Below are positions 9,956 to 20,142 of a stretch of DNA of 64,000 nt, piece after piece. Below the pieces are notes generated by a model. That model made no database searches. It saw only the letters and a program-made list of their open reading frames with translations, and was not told the DNA's origin. How positions within the stretch are numbered: position 1 is the stretch's first letter; the number at the start of each line of letters is the position of its first letter. The stretch spans positions 1-64,000 of the forward strand of contig NZ_CAAF010000054.1 in assembly GCF_000359125.1 (NCBI RefSeq), read 5' to 3'. Source of the DNA: Mesorhizobium sp. STM 4661. Its GTDB lineage: Bacteria > Pseudomonadota > Alphaproteobacteria > Rhizobiales > Rhizobiaceae. The position numbers and the translations under genes were made by a program.

Positions 9956-10088
9956 TCTGACCAATATGGCGGCCGCGTCAACGCGGCCGCTTGCATGTTC
10001 ACAGTCCGGAGCTTATCTCGTGAGCTTCGGTGACACGCACACCGCCTGTCCTGCGGGCCATTGAGCGTGACCAAGCGGAGAATCAGGC

Positions 10089-11429
10089 ATGGCTTCGGCT
10101 GCTGAACAACTAGCCTCGAATCTGAATTTTTCGGCCTTCGCCAAGGCGGAGGATCTGAAGAAACGCATCTGGTTCACCATCGGCGCGTTGCTCGTCTACC
10201 GCCTCGGCACCTATATCCCGCTTCCCGGCATCAATCCCGAGGCTTTCGCCCAGGCCTTCCAGTCGCAGAGCAAGGGCGTGCTTGGCATGTTCAACATGTT
10301 CGCCGGCGGCGCCGTTCAGCGCATGGCGATCTTTGCCCTCGGCATCATGCCCTACATCTCCGCCTCCATCATCATGCAGCTGATGACCTCGGTCATCCCG
10401 TCGCTGGAAGCGCTGAAGAAGGAAGGCGAGCAGGGCCGCAAGATCATCAACCAATACACGCGCTACGGCACCGTGCTGCTGGCGCTGGTGCAGGCCTATG
10501 GCATTTCCGTCGGGCTGGAAGGCGGCAACGGCATCGTCAGCGATCCCGGCATGTTCTTCCGCATCTCGACCGTCGTCACACTGGTCGGTGGCACCATGTT
10601 CCTGATGTGGCTCGGCGAGCAGATCACCGCTCGCGGCATCGGCAACGGCATTTCGCTGATCATCTTCGCCGGCATTGTCGCCGGCCTTCCGCATGCCATC
10701 TCCGGCACGCTGGAGCTTGGCCGCACCGGTGCGCTGTCGACCGGCCTGATCCTGGCGATCATGGTTCTCGCCATCGTCGTCATCGCCCTGATCGTGTTTT
10801 TCGAGCGCGCCCAGCGCCGCCTGCTGATCCAGTATCCGAAGCGTCAGGTCGGCAATCGCATGTTCCAGGGCGACACCTCGCACCTGCCGCTCAAGCTCAA
10901 CACGGCCGGCGTCATTCCGCCGATCTTCGCCTCCTCGCTGCTGTTGCTGCCGGCGACGGTTGCGGGCTTCTCGCAGACGACCAACATGCCCGCCTGGGCC
11001 AACACCATCCTTGCGGCGCTCGGCAATGGCCAGCCGCTCTATATGGCCTTCTATGCCGCGATGATCGTGTTCTTCGCCTTCTTCTACACGGCGATCGTCT
11101 TCAACCCGAAGGACACCGCCGACCAGCTCAAGAAGCATTCGGGCTTCATTCCGGGCTACCGTCCGGGCGAGCGCACCGCCGACTACATCGACTACGTTCT
11201 CACCCGCATCACCGTCGTCGGCGCCGTCTATCTGGTGCTGGTGTGTCTGCTGCCCGAGTTCCTGATTTCAGCGACTGGCGTACCATTCAACCTTGGTGGC
11301 ACTTCGCTCCTGATCGTGGTCAGTGTAACGCTCGATACGGTGGCGCAAATTCAGGGTCACCTGATCGCGCACCAGTATGAGGGCCTGATCAAGAAGTCGA
11401 AGCTGCGCGGGGGGAAGAAGGCCAGATGA
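10089..11429 (+). CDS. secY: Preprotein translocase subunit SecY
   Basis: 446-residue SecY, the ten-helix channel of the Sec translocon. The N-terminal [20 protein letters not shown] helix, the plug region and the long cytoplasmic loop with [14 protein letters not shown] are recognisable. The C-terminal [17 protein letters not shown] tail is basic. The stop overlaps the adk start (ATGA). The 190-base leader carries a palindromic repeat. Confidence 0.98.
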   Translation: MASAAEQLASNLNFSAFAKAEDLKKRIWFTIGALLVYRLGTYIPLPGINPEAFAQAFQSQSKGVLGMFNMFAGGAVQRMAIFALGIMPYISASIIMQLMTSVIPSLEALKKEGEQGRKIINQYTRYGTVLLALVQAYGISVGLEGGNGIVSDPGMFFRISTVVTLVGGTMFLMWLGEQITARGIGNGISLIIFAGIVAGLPHAISGTLELGRTGALSTGLILAIMVLAIVVIALIVFFERAQRRLLIQYPKRQVGNRMFQGDTSHLPLKLNTAGVIPPIFASSLLLLPATVAGFSQTTNMPAWANTILAALGNGQPLYMAFYAAMIVFFAFFYTAIVFNPKDTADQLKKHSGFIPGYRPGERTADYIDYVLTRITVVGAVYLVLVCLLPEFLISATGVPFNLGGTSLLIVVSVTLDTVAQIQGHLIAHQYEGLIKKSKLRGGKKAR

Positions 11430-12025
11430 GGTTGATATTGCTTGGGCCGCCAGGGGCGGGCAAGGGGACACAAGCACAAAGACTGGTGGAAAAGCACGGC
11501 ATACCCCAACTCTCGACGGGCGATATGCTGCGGGCTGCCGTCCAGGCCGGCACCGAAGTCGGCAAGCGCGCCAAGGCTGTGATGGATGCCGGCGAGCTGG
11601 TCTCCGACGCGATCGTCAACGCCATCGTGGCCGAGCGCATCGATCAGGCCGATTGCGCCAAGGGCTTCATCCTCGACGGCTACCCGCGCACCCTGGTGCA
11701 GGCGGACGCGGTTGAATCGATGCTTAGGGATCGCGGCCTCACTCTCGACGTCGTCATCGAACTTGTCGTCGACGACAAGGCGCTGGTTGGTCGTATCGTC
11801 AAGCGCGCCGAAGAGACCAAGGCCGCCGGTCTGCCGGTGCGCAAGGACGACAATCCAGCGGTATTCGAAGAACGCCTGCGGGAATACTACAAGAAAACGT
11901 CGCCGCTGATCGGCTACTATTACGCCAAGGGCAAGCTCAGAGGCGTCGACGGGATGGCCGGCATCGATGCCGTCACCGAACAGATAGAGACTGTGCTCAA
12001 ATCGGCCATCCAAGAGGCTGCATAG
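11426..12025 (+). CDS. adk: Adenylate kinase
   Basis: 199-residue adenylate kinase, interconverting ATP plus AMP with 2 ADP in the cytoplasm. The P-loop [11 protein letters not shown] (residues about 7-17), the AMP-binding [10 protein letters not shown] and the [10 protein letters not shown] motif are present. It is the short form, without a zinc LID domain, as in many alphaproteobacteria. It is coupled to secY by a 4-base overlap. Confidence 0.97.
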   Translation: MRLILLGPPGAGKGTQAQRLVEKHGIPQLSTGDMLRAAVQAGTEVGKRAKAVMDAGELVSDAIVNAIVAERIDQADCAKGFILDGYPRTLVQADAVESMLRDRGLTLDVVIELVVDDKALVGRIVKRAEETKAAGLPVRKDDNPAVFEERLREYYKKTSPLIGYYYAKGKLRGVDGMAGIDAVTEQIETVLKSAIQEAA

Positions 12026-12226
12026 AGAAAGTGGACGATTGCGCTTGACTGGAGCGGTCCGCTGGGGTATGGCGGCCCGTCTTCCTATCAGGCATGAGCT
12101 TTGCTTGTCCGCAAGGGCAAGGCAGCCCGCTTTGAACTGGAAACTCCCGCAAGGGCCGGCCTCCACCGGACGCGGGGCAACTTTGATAGCGCCGGATTGC
12201 CCGGCCCATATGGAGAAGAGAAGAAC

Positions 12227-12595
<369 letters not shown>

Positions 12596-12596
12596 T

Positions 12597-12680
12597 TTGT
12601 GAATGGTCAATGGTGAATAGTGAATGGTGACGAGGCCAAGAGCCGACGTTGTTACCATTCACCATTTTACCATTCACCAG
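12597..12680 (+). repeat. Inverted heptamer-repeat array between rpsM and rpsK
   Basis: The left arm (12597-12630) has GTGAATGGT-type heptamers, and the right arm (12652-12680) their reverse complement ACCATTCAC. The spacer is about 21 bases. The arms can pair into a long stem. This is the same design as the array between rplF and rplR, pointing to a mobile or amplifying small element. Confidence 0.75.
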
Positions 12681-12730
12681 GTGGAGCCGCTGGCATTACG
12701 GCGGTGTAGAGATCAACTGAAAGGACCATC

Positions 12731-13120
12731 ATGGCCAAGGAAGCCGCTCGTGTTCGCCGTCGCGAACGCAAGAACATCTCGTCGGGCGTTGCCCACGTCA
12801 ATTCGACCTTCAACAACACGATGATCACCATCACCGACGCGCAGGGCAATTCGATTGCCTGGTCGTCGGCCGGTGCCCAGGGTTTCAAGGGTTCGCGCAA
12901 GTCGACCCCGTTCGCCGCCCAGATGGCCGCCGAGGACGTCGCCAAGAAGGCCCAGGAACACGGCATGCGCATGCTCGAGGTCGAGGTCTGCGGACCCGGC
13001 TCCGGTCGTGAATCGGCGCTGCGCGCCCTGCAGGCGGCCGGCTTCACTATCACCTCGATCCGTGATGTGACGCCGATCCCGCACAATGGCTGCCGCCCGC
13101 GCAAGAAGCGCCGCGTCTAA
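12731..13120 (+). CDS. rpsK: 30S ribosomal protein S11
   Basis: 129-residue S11, which lies on the 30S platform near the E site. The sequence [20 protein letters not shown] and the C-terminal [18 protein letters not shown] tail are conserved. Length is normal, and it precedes rpoA as expected. Confidence 0.98.
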   Translation: MAKEAARVRRRERKNISSGVAHVNSTFNNTMITITDAQGNSIAWSSAGAQGFKGSRKSTPFAAQMAAEDVAKKAQEHGMRMLEVEVCGPGSGRESALRALQAAGFTITSIRDVTPIPHNGCRPRKKRRV

Positions 13121-13219
13121 AATTACCGAACGCCGCGTGAACGCCAAAAGCGTTCCTCCGCGGTATTCCAGGTCGCCCGCCACGATTGGATGGTGGCGGG
13201 GCAACGGAAGGAAAGCATC

Positions 13220-14230
13220 ATGATCCAGAAAAATTGGCAGGAACTGATCAAGCCGAACAAGATCGAGTTCTCGTCGAAGAAGAAGACGCTGACCACGCTG
13301 GTCGCCGAGCCGCTGGAGCGGGGCTTTGGCCTCACGCTCGGCAATGCGCTGCGTCGCGTGCTTCTGTCTTCGCTGCGCGGTGCGGCTGTGACCGCCGTGC
13401 AGATCGACGGTGTTCTGCATGAATTCTCGTCCATCGCCGGCGTGCGCGAGGACGTGACCGACATCGTCTTGAACATCAAGGAAATCGCCATCCGCATGGA
13501 AGGCGACGGCCCCAAGCGCATGGTCGTGCGCAAGCAGGGACCAGGTGCGGTTCTCGCTGGCGACATCCAGACGGTTGGCGATGTCGAGATCCTCAATCCC
13601 GACCACGTCATCTGCACGCTGGACGAAGGCGCTGAGATCCGCATGGAATTCACCGTCGACACCGGCAAGGGTTACGTGCCGGCCGAGCGCAACCGCGCCG
13701 AGGACGCGCCGATCGGCCTGATTCCGGTCGACAGCCTGTATTCGCCGGTCAAGAAGGTCTCCTACAAGGTCGAGAACACCCGCGAGGGCCAGGTTCTCGA
13801 CTATGACAAGCTGACCATGACGATCGACACCGACGGTTCGATCTCGGGCGAGGACGCGGTGGCTTTCGCTGCCCGCATCCTGCAGGACCAGCTCGGCCTG
13901 TTCGTCAATTTCGACGAGCCGCAGAAGGAAGTCGCCGCCGAACAGGTCACCGAGCTCGCCTTCAACCCGGCGCTGCTCAAGAAGGTCGACGAGCTCGAGC
14001 TTTCGGTGCGTTCGGCCAACTGCCTGAAGAACGACAACATCGTCTATATCGGCGACCTGATCCAGAAGACCGAAGCCGAGATGCTGCGCACCCCGAATTT
14101 CGGCCGCAAGTCGCTGAACGAGATCAAGGAAGTGCTGGCGGCGATGGGCCTGCACCTCGGCATGGAAGTGCCGGACTGGCCGCCGGAAAACATCGAAGAC
14201 CTCGCCAAGCGTTACGAAGATCAGTACTGA
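13220..14230 (+). CDS. rpoA: DNA-directed RNA polymerase subunit alpha
   Basis: 336-residue alpha subunit. The N-terminal assembly domain carries [20 protein letters not shown]. The C-terminal domain, which contacts UP elements and activators, spans about residues 250-336 and carries the [20 protein letters not shown] stretch. I start at [17 protein letters not shown], after GGAAGGAAAG; the frame is open 30 bases upstream but without a better site. A REP-like palindrome begins right after the stop. Confidence 0.98.
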   Translation: MIQKNWQELIKPNKIEFSSKKKTLTTLVAEPLERGFGLTLGNALRRVLLSSLRGAAVTAVQIDGVLHEFSSIAGVREDVTDIVLNIKEIAIRMEGDGPKRMVVRKQGPGAVLAGDIQTVGDVEILNPDHVICTLDEGAEIRMEFTVDTGKGYVPAERNRAEDAPIGLIPVDSLYSPVKKVSYKVENTREGQVLDYDKLTMTIDTDGSISGEDAVAFAARILQDQLGLFVNFDEPQKEVAAEQVTELAFNPALLKKVDELELSVRSANCLKNDNIVYIGDLIQKTEAEMLRTPNFGRKSLNEIKEVLAAMGLHLGMEVPDWPPENIEDLAKRYEDQY

Positions 14231-14274
14231 GCATGATCCCGAAAAGTTGCAGACTTTTCGGACAAGATCATGCG
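14231..14274 (+). repeat. REP-like palindrome between rpoA and rplQ
   Basis: A nested palindrome: outer arms GCATGATC and GATCATGC, inner arms CGAAAAGT and ACTTTTCG. It starts at the base after the rpoA stop. The GATCCCGAAAA core is shared with the element after rpsH. Such elements are dispersed in intergenic DNA of rhizobia; here it may protect the rpoA mRNA end. Confidence 0.75.
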
Positions 14275-14326
14275 GCTTACAAACCGAGGCTGAGGCCTCT
14301 CGAACCCTTAATGAAGGAGAAGAGCC

Positions 14327-14758
14327 ATGCGCCACGGATTTAAAGGCCGCCGGTTCGCCCGCAGCATAAGCCACCGCAAGTCGATGTTTGCCAATCTTGC
14401 CGTGTCGCTCATCGAGCACGAGCAGATCGTCACCACTCTGCCGAAGGCGAAGGACCTGCGTCCGATCGTCGAGAAGCTGGTGACGCTCGGCAAGCGCGGC
14501 GACCTGCACGCGCGCCGCCAGGTGATCGCCCAGATCGGCAATGAAGGCGTCGTCAAGCGTCTGTTCGACACCATCGCGCCGCGCTACGCCACCCGCAACG
14601 GCGGCTATCTGCGCATCATGAAGGCGGGCTTCCGCCACGGCGACAACGCCGCGATGGCGGTCATCGAGTTCGTCGACCGCGACACCTCGGCCAAGGGCGC
14701 CGGCGACCGCGCCCGTATCGAGGCGGAAGGCACCGACGAGGAAGCCGCAGCCGCATAA
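14327..14758 (+). CDS. rplQ: 50S ribosomal protein L17
   Basis: 143-residue L17. [20 protein letters not shown] and the [20 protein letters not shown] segment are typical. The C-terminal Glu/Ala-rich tail is an alphaproteobacterial extension. It is the last gene of the supercluster; an intrinsic terminator lies 25 bases downstream. Confidence 0.97.
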   Translation: MRHGFKGRRFARSISHRKSMFANLAVSLIEHEQIVTTLPKAKDLRPIVEKLVTLGKRGDLHARRQVIAQIGNEGVVKRLFDTIAPRYATRNGGYLRIMKAGFRHGDNAAMAVIEFVDRDTSAKGAGDRARIEAEGTDEEAAAA

Positions 14759-14782
14759 GCCTCGGTTTTCCTGAGTGAGTTC

Positions 14783-14805
14783 AAGGGGCCTGCGGGCCCC
14801 TTTTT
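14783..14805 (+). terminator. Intrinsic terminator after rplQ
   Basis: Perfect 8-bp stem AAGGGGCC, loop tgcg, GGCCCCTT, running straight into a U-run. It is placed as expected for the end of the ribosomal supercluster transcript. Confidence 0.9.
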
Positions 14806-14955
14806 CTGTCGCGAAAGCTCCCGACGAGCAATTGCTTGCCTTCCGCGGTCGGTTTTGTCACCGATTGCCCAAAATAATCAGATTTCAGCGCCTTAGCCTT
14901 TCATTCTGCACAATCGTCGGGACAATGCGCCCGAACTCGCCTTGGAGGATTCGGA

Positions 14956-16443
14956 ATGCGCATCAAACGGCTGTCCCTTGTTCTGTTCTGCGCCATGCTG
15001 GCATTCGCAGCCGTGCCGGCGGTCAGGCAGGCGTTGGCCGAGGAGACCAAGACCGACCCCGGCCTGTCCGATGTGCTGACCGACCTGCTGCGCGGCGTCG
15101 AAGGTGAAAACGCCACCTCCGGTCCCGACAAGCGGGTGCCGTTCGGCCGCGAGGAGGTGCAACTGTCCTTCGCGCCCCTGGTCAAGCAGACGGCGCCGGC
15201 CGTGGTCAATGTCTATGCCTCGCAGACCGCCAAGGTGACCTCGCCCTTCGACGGCGATCCGTTCTTCGAGGAATTCTTCGGCCGTTCGCAGCCGCGCGCG
15301 CAGTCCTCGCTCGGCTCCGGCGTGCTGGTCGATCCGGCGGGCGTGGTGGTCACCAATTTCCACGTCGTCAAGGACGCCGACCAGGTCAAGGTCGCGACCG
15401 CGGACGGGCGTGAATTCGATTCAAAGGTGCTGCTCAAGGACGAGACGCTCGATCTCGCCGTGCTCAAGATTTCCTCCGACAAGCCGTTTCCGGTGATCGC
15501 CATCGGCGATTCCGACGCGCTTGAGGTCGGCGACCTGTTGCTGGCCATCGGCAATCCCTTCGGTGTTGGTCAGACCACCACCAGCGGCATCGTTTCCGCA
15601 CTCGCCCGCAGCCATATCGGCGTTTCCGATTCCGGCTTCTTCATCCAGACCGACGCCGCGATCAACCCCGGCAATTCCGGCGGCGCGCTGATCAACATGG
15701 GTGGTCAACTGGTCGGCATCAACACGGCGATCTACAGCCGCAGCGGCGGCTCGATCGGCATTGGCTTTGCCATCCCCTCCAACATGGTTCGCGCTTTCGC
15801 CGACGCCGCCAAGGCCGGGCTCAGCTTCTTCGAGCGGCCCTATGTCGGCGCCGAATTCGAGCGTGTGACGCCGCAGATCGCCGAATCGCTCGGCATGGAA
15901 AAGCCGACCGGCGCGCTTGTTTCGACGGTTGAAGAGGCCGGGCCTGCCGCCAAGGCCGGGCTCAAGCCAGGCGACGTTGTGCTGTCGCTGAATGGCAAGC
16001 CGGTCGAGAGCATTGAGGCTTTGGACTATCGGATGGCGACGCTGTCGATTGGCACCAATGCCAGTTTCGCCGTCCTGAGCAAGGGGCAGCAGTCGACGAT
16101 GGACATCGCGCTGGCGCGCGCGCCGGAAGGTGCAAAATCCTCGGAAATGACACTGCGCGGCCGCAGCCCGTTTTCCGGCGCCAAGGTTGCGGAACTGTCC
16201 CCTCGGCTTGCCCAGCGGCTCGGCGTTCGCACGGACGTCAAGGGCGTCACCGTGGTCGACATCAACCGCGATTCACCCGCGGCCGATTTCGGCTTCCAGC
16301 CGGGCGATATCGTTCGCGAGGTCAATGGCACGACCATCGATACCGCCGCGACGCTGGCGCAAGTAGCCCAGCAGGATACGCGTTGGTGGCGCTTTACCGT
16401 GGAGCGCGGCGGGCAGATAATGCGCCAGGTGTTGCGTTACTGA
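14956..16443 (+). CDS. DegP/HtrA-family periplasmic serine protease
   Basis: 495-residue trypsin-like protease and chaperone for misfolded envelope proteins. An N-terminal signal peptide (residues about 1-27, hydrophobic LVLFCAMLAFAAVPAV) directs export. The catalytic triad is visible as His in VVTNFHVVKDAD, Asp in TLDLAVLKI and Ser in NPGNSGGALIN. Two PDZ domains follow (about residues 280-370 and 390-490). A GGAGG ribosome site precedes the ATG. It could be DegP, DegQ or another Deg paralogue; the sequence alone does not decide. Confidence 0.95.
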   Translation: MRIKRLSLVLFCAMLAFAAVPAVRQALAEETKTDPGLSDVLTDLLRGVEGENATSGPDKRVPFGREEVQLSFAPLVKQTAPAVVNVYASQTAKVTSPFDGDPFFEEFFGRSQPRAQSSLGSGVLVDPAGVVVTNFHVVKDADQVKVATADGREFDSKVLLKDETLDLAVLKISSDKPFPVIAIGDSDALEVGDLLLAIGNPFGVGQTTTSGIVSALARSHIGVSDSGFFIQTDAAINPGNSGGALINMGGQLVGINTAIYSRSGGSIGIGFAIPSNMVRAFADAAKAGLSFFERPYVGAEFERVTPQIAESLGMEKPTGALVSTVEEAGPAAKAGLKPGDVVLSLNGKPVESIEALDYRMATLSIGTNASFAVLSKGQQSTMDIALARAPEGAKSSEMTLRGRSPFSGAKVAELSPRLAQRLGVRTDVKGVTVVDINRDSPAADFGFQPGDIVREVNGTTIDTAATLAQVAQQDTRWWRFTVERGGQIMRQVLRY

Positions 16444-16554
16444 GCTCGATCCTCGGCGCATGATCAGAAGTGCTGCAGCGTCCTTTGCTTGTCCCAAAGG
16501 GACGCGTGGCGCTGTAAAAGAGGATCGCGCTCCAACCAAAACCAAAAGAAGTGC

Positions 16555-17865
16555 ATGGCCGATCTGTTCCGCGTCGATGAACCCGAGAAGGCGCCGCCCG
16601 GCCGGCCGCTGGCCGACCGCTTGCGTCCGAAGAACCTCGGAGAGGTTGTCGGCCAGGAGCATCTGACCGGCCCTGACGGTGCGCTGACGCGGCTGATCGG
16701 TTCCGGTTCGCTTGGCTCGATGATCTTCTGGGGGCCGCCCGGCACGGGCAAGACGACGGTCGCGCGGCTGCTTGCCGGCGAGACCAGCCTTGCCTTCGAG
16801 CAGATATCGGCGGTGTTTTCCGGCGTCGCCGACCTGAAGAAAGTGTTCGAGGCGGCGAAGCTGCGCCGCTCCAATGGCCGTCAGACATTGCTCTTCGTCG
16901 ACGAGATCCATCGTTTCAACCGCGCCCAGCAGGACAGTTTCCTGCCCGTCATGGAAGACGGCACCGTCGTGCTGGTCGGGGCCACCACCGAGAACCCGTC
17001 CTTCGAGTTGAATGCCGCGCTGTTGTCGCGCGCCCGCGTGCTGGTCTTTCATTCGCTCGGTGAGGACAGCATCGCGAAACTCTTGACGCGGGCGGAGGAG
17101 ACCGAGGGCAGGGTGCTGCCGCTCGACGACGAGGCGCGGGCGATGCTCATCCGCATGAGCGATGGCGACGGCCGTGCATCGCTGACGCTGGCGGAGGAAG
17201 TCTGGCGGGCGGCCAAGTCAGGGGAGGTGTTCGGCGCCGATGGCCTGCAGCGCATCGTCCAGCGCCGCGCGCCGATCTACGACAAGGGCCAGGACGGCCA
17301 CTACAATCTGATCTCGGCGCTGCACAAATCGGTGCGCGGTTCCGACCCGGACGCCGCGCTCTATTATCTCGCCCGCATGTTCGATGCCGGCGAGGATCCG
17401 CTCTATCTCGGCCGCCGGCTGGTGCGCATGGCGATGGAGGATATCGGGCTTGCCGACCCGCAGGCCCTGGTCATCGCCAACGCCGCCAAGGATGCCTATG
17501 ACTATCTGGGCTCGCCGGAGGGCGAGCTTGCCTTCGCCGAAGCCACCGTCTACCTTGCCACCGCTCCCAAATCCAACGCCGTCTACACGGCCTTCAAGGC
17601 CGCCACCGGCGCCGCCAAGGAATTCGGCTCGCTGCTGCCACCCAAGCACATCCTCAACGCGCCGACCAAGCTGATGAAGGAGGAGGACTACGGCGCGGGG
17701 TATCGCTATGACCATGACGAGCCCGATGCTTTTTCCGGCCAGGATTATTTCCCGGAAAAGATGGGCCGGCACACCTTCTACGATCCGCCCGAGCGCGGCT
17801 TCGAGCGCGATATCCGGAAGCGCCTCGACTATTGGGCGAAGCTGAGAAGCGAGCGGGAAAAGTAG
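16555..17865 (+). CDS. rarA: Replication-associated recombination protein A (RarA/MgsA ATPase)
   Basis: 436-residue AAA+ ATPase related to clamp loaders, acting at stalled replication forks. Walker A is GPPGTGKTT (residues about 61-69) and Walker B is [17 protein letters not shown]. The C-terminal MgsA domain has the [20 protein letters not shown] motif. The ATG at [19 protein letters not shown] gives the normal family length; the frame is open 66 bases upstream without homology. It is followed closely by the DUF930 gene. Confidence 0.95.
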   Translation: MADLFRVDEPEKAPPGRPLADRLRPKNLGEVVGQEHLTGPDGALTRLIGSGSLGSMIFWGPPGTGKTTVARLLAGETSLAFEQISAVFSGVADLKKVFEAAKLRRSNGRQTLLFVDEIHRFNRAQQDSFLPVMEDGTVVLVGATTENPSFELNAALLSRARVLVFHSLGEDSIAKLLTRAEETEGRVLPLDDEARAMLIRMSDGDGRASLTLAEEVWRAAKSGEVFGADGLQRIVQRRAPIYDKGQDGHYNLISALHKSVRGSDPDAALYYLARMFDAGEDPLYLGRRLVRMAMEDIGLADPQALVIANAAKDAYDYLGSPEGELAFAEATVYLATAPKSNAVYTAFKAATGAAKEFGSLLPPKHILNAPTKLMKEEDYGAGYRYDHDEPDAFSGQDYFPEKMGRHTFYDPPERGFERDIRKRLDYWAKLRSEREK

Positions 17866-17867
17866 GC

Positions 17868-18461
17868 TTGGCGCGCGCGGCCGTCCTTGCGCCCGTCCTT
17901 GCGCCCTGGGGCGAAGACTTGCCTTGGGGCATTTCGGCTTCCGTCGTCCTGCACATGATGCTCGCTGCCATGCTGGCGCTGATGCCGGTCCCGAAGCGCC
18001 CGAAACGGCTGCGGGAGGAACCGGTTTCGGTCGAAATACTGACGCCGGAACAACTCCAGGCGCCAGGAGGTGCGAAGCCCGCGCCGGCAGCTCCTGTCGC
18101 GCCGGTTCCTTCTCCTGTGGCCGCGGCGCCTGCGCACGAGGCGCCATCATCAGCGGTAGCGCCTCCTGCCATGATCCGTCCGACGGAAATGCTGTCGGCA
18201 AGGACGCTCGCCGATCCACGCAGCAGGCAGGCGCGCGCCGAACTTGCGACATTCGCCTCCGACGAGCGCATGGTGCAGCTCTGCAATCTCGAAGCGATGG
18301 ACCAGATCCGCAAATGGCGGGCCGATTTCCAGCCGGAACGGGTGGTGCCTTACGGGACGTCCGAGGAGAAGATCTCCGGAACCTCCATCACCGCCAACGG
18401 AGTGGCCTTCCGCAGCCGCAGGAACTGGTATGCGCTGAAATTCACCTGCGAGCTGGCGTAG
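17868..18461 (+). CDS. DUF930-type membrane-anchored protein, C-terminus cut by an in-frame amber codon
   Basis: About 197 residues: one N-terminal hydrophobic segment (SASVVLHMMLAAMLALMP), a Pro/Ala-rich linker, then a DUF930-like domain with CNLEAMDQIRKWRADFQPER. TTG at 17868, just past the rarA stop, is the likeliest start; a TTG at 17832 would overlap rarA by 34 bases. A TAG at 18459-18461 ends the frame, but the same frame continues open to a TGA at 18554. It encodes YGESVTGFAFLVGDPVPKE and so on, which resembles the usual end of this domain. The gene is therefore either a nonsense mutant or carries a sequencing error. Function unknown. Confidence 0.7.
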   Translation: MARAAVLAPVLAPWGEDLPWGISASVVLHMMLAAMLALMPVPKRPKRLREEPVSVEILTPEQLQAPGGAKPAPAAPVAPVPSPVAAAPAHEAPSSAVAPPAMIRPTEMLSARTLADPRSRQARAELATFASDERMVQLCNLEAMDQIRKWRADFQPERVVPYGTSEEKISGTSITANGVAFRSRRNWYALKFTCELA

Positions 18462-18584
18462 TATGGCGAAAGCGTCACCGGCTTCGCCTTCCTGGTCGGC
18501 GATCCCGTGCCCAAGGAGAAATGGGACGAGCTCGGCCCGCCGGCGTCGCGCTGAATTGCCTTGAAGCGAGATTGCGCACCGGCC

Positions 18585-18995
18585 TTATTCAGCCGGGTCG
18601 GCGAACGGCGTGTCGGGGTCGCTGACATAGAACAGGACCATGCGAGCCGGCTGCTTCGCATCGAGGTTGCGACCGGTCATCTTGACCAGCGGCGGCTCCA
18701 CAAAGACCTCGCCGGCCTTCACCGTCACCGGTTCGCGGCCGTCCAATTCAAGCGTGAATGTCCCTTCGAGCATATAGACCGTCACCGGAAAGCGGTGCGA
18801 ATGATAGGGCGTTCGGTCGCCTGGATCGAGCGTCGCATGCAGCACCCGTATTTCCTGCTGGCGCGCCGTGGGCAGTGCTTGTGTTGGCTCCCGGTGCAGC
18901 ACTTTCAGCTTGGCAGCGCCGGTTTCCCGCACTGAAGTCGTAAGGCCGACCGTGAGGCCGGAGATCGCCGAACCAACATCCATGGTCTTGTGCAT
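18585..18995 (-). CDS. Cupin-domain protein
   Basis: 136 residues with a single cupin fold in the second half. The motif HATLDPGDRTPYHSHRFPVT supplies the metal-ligand histidines of cupin motif 1, and the second motif region is KAGEVFVEPPLVKMTG. Small cupins bind a metal and serve as dioxygenases, isomerases or sensors; nothing shows the substrate. The LysR gene divergent from it, with a 100-base shared spacer, is its likely regulator. Confidence 0.85.
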   Translation of the reverse strand: MHKTMDVGSAISGLTVGLTTSVRETGAAKLKVLHREPTQALPTARQQEIRVLHATLDPGDRTPYHSHRFPVTVYMLEGTFTLELDGREPVTVKAGEVFVEPPLVKMTGRNLDAKQPARMVLFYVSDPDTPFADPAE

Positions 18996-19094
18996 TGCCG
19001 TTCTCCTTTCTGCCGGGCGAATCTAGGCGAGGAACCCAACGCGCGGCAGCAGCAAGGTTGCGGAACGCTCATGCACGGATGCATAACTGGTGTC

Positions 19095-19988
19095 ATGTTC
19101 GACTGGAGCGACCTTCGCTATTTTCTGGCCGTCGCGCGCCACGGCAGCACGCTTGCCGCTTCGAGGGTGCTTGGCGTCAATCAGTCGACGGTGCACCGGC
19201 GCATTGCCGAGCTCGAGCGGCGCGTCGGCGGCCCGCTGATGCTGCGGCATCCGTCCGGCTACCGCCTGACCGAGTTCGGCGAGGCGCTGCTGCCGGCGGC
19301 GGAGGCCGTCGAGACGACTGTTACGGCGCTTGAACGCACCATCCTCTCCTATCGCAGCGACCTGGCGGGAACCATCCGGCTGACGGTCCCGGAGCCGCTC
19401 GTCTCGCGCCTTATCGCTTCGCCGCTGCTCGACATGTTCCATCAGCGCTATCCGGAATTGCGGATCGAATTCGTGATGAGCGACCGCTATCTCGATCTCG
19501 CCAAGGGCGAAGCCGACGTCGCGCTGAGATCCGGCGAGCCTGACGACGAAAACCTGGTCGGCCGCAAGATCGCCGACTCCATCTGGGCCGTCTATTGCAC
19601 CCGCGCCTATGTCCAGCGACACGGGGCGCCGCAACGCGTCGAGGATATCGGCCGTCACGCGGTCGTCGGCTTCGATGGCATGCTGACCAACCATCGGGCG
19701 GCAAAGTGGCTGGCAGCCGTGGCGCCGGGCGCCAATATCGTCGCGCGCAACAACAGCGTGCTCGGTGTGCTGCACGCCGTCAAATCGGGCATAGGTATTG
19801 CCCCGCTGCCTACGACGATCGCCGACATGGAAGAGGACCTTGTGCGAATCCTGCCGCCCGTGCCGGAACTGGCCAGGGGCTGGTATCTGCTGACGCATCC
19901 GGAGCTTCGGCAAACGCCGCGCATCCGCGCCTTCTTCGACTTCATCATCGAAAAGCTGGACGTGGTGCGCCCGATCCTGATGGGATGA
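19095..19988 (+). CDS. LysR-family transcriptional regulator
   Basis: 297 residues. The N-terminal winged helix includes ATLAASRVLGVNQSTVHRRI (about residues 19-38), and a periplasmic-binding-like effector domain follows. I start at MFDWSDLRYFLAVARHGSTL, the usual beginning of this subfamily; the frame is open 105 bases further up but would run into the cupin promoter. It is divergent from the cupin gene, so probably regulates it. The inducer is unknown. Confidence 0.9.
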   Translation: MFDWSDLRYFLAVARHGSTLAASRVLGVNQSTVHRRIAELERRVGGPLMLRHPSGYRLTEFGEALLPAAEAVETTVTALERTILSYRSDLAGTIRLTVPEPLVSRLIASPLLDMFHQRYPELRIEFVMSDRYLDLAKGEADVALRSGEPDDENLVGRKIADSIWAVYCTRAYVQRHGAPQRVEDIGRHAVVGFDGMLTNHRAAKWLAAVAPGANIVARNNSVLGVLHAVKSGIGIAPLPTTIADMEEDLVRILPPVPELARGWYLLTHPELRQTPRIRAFFDFIIEKLDVVRPILMG

Positions 19989-20142
19989 CGATGATCCCGA
20001 CAAAGCCGGGCCACTCAAACTGGCGTGAAGGGCGTTGTCGGGAAGCATAAAAGACCTTATCAAGGCGCACCACCGCGGGTGAAAAGCGACAGAGATTACC
20101 AACCAGATTTCAGATCGGAATCGCGCTCGGCGCGTGAAAAAG

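Noticed and set aside
12713-14638. Open frame of 641 codons on the minus strand opposite rpsK-rpoA-rplQ
   Set aside because: It crosses three certain genes, has an odd His/Asp/Arg-rich composition and no recognisable domain. It is an antisense artefact of high GC.
18459-18461. Amber codon read as pyrrolysine or a regulated read-through site
   Set aside because: No pyl genes are expected in this group and no read-through signal is visible. A point mutation or error is more likely.
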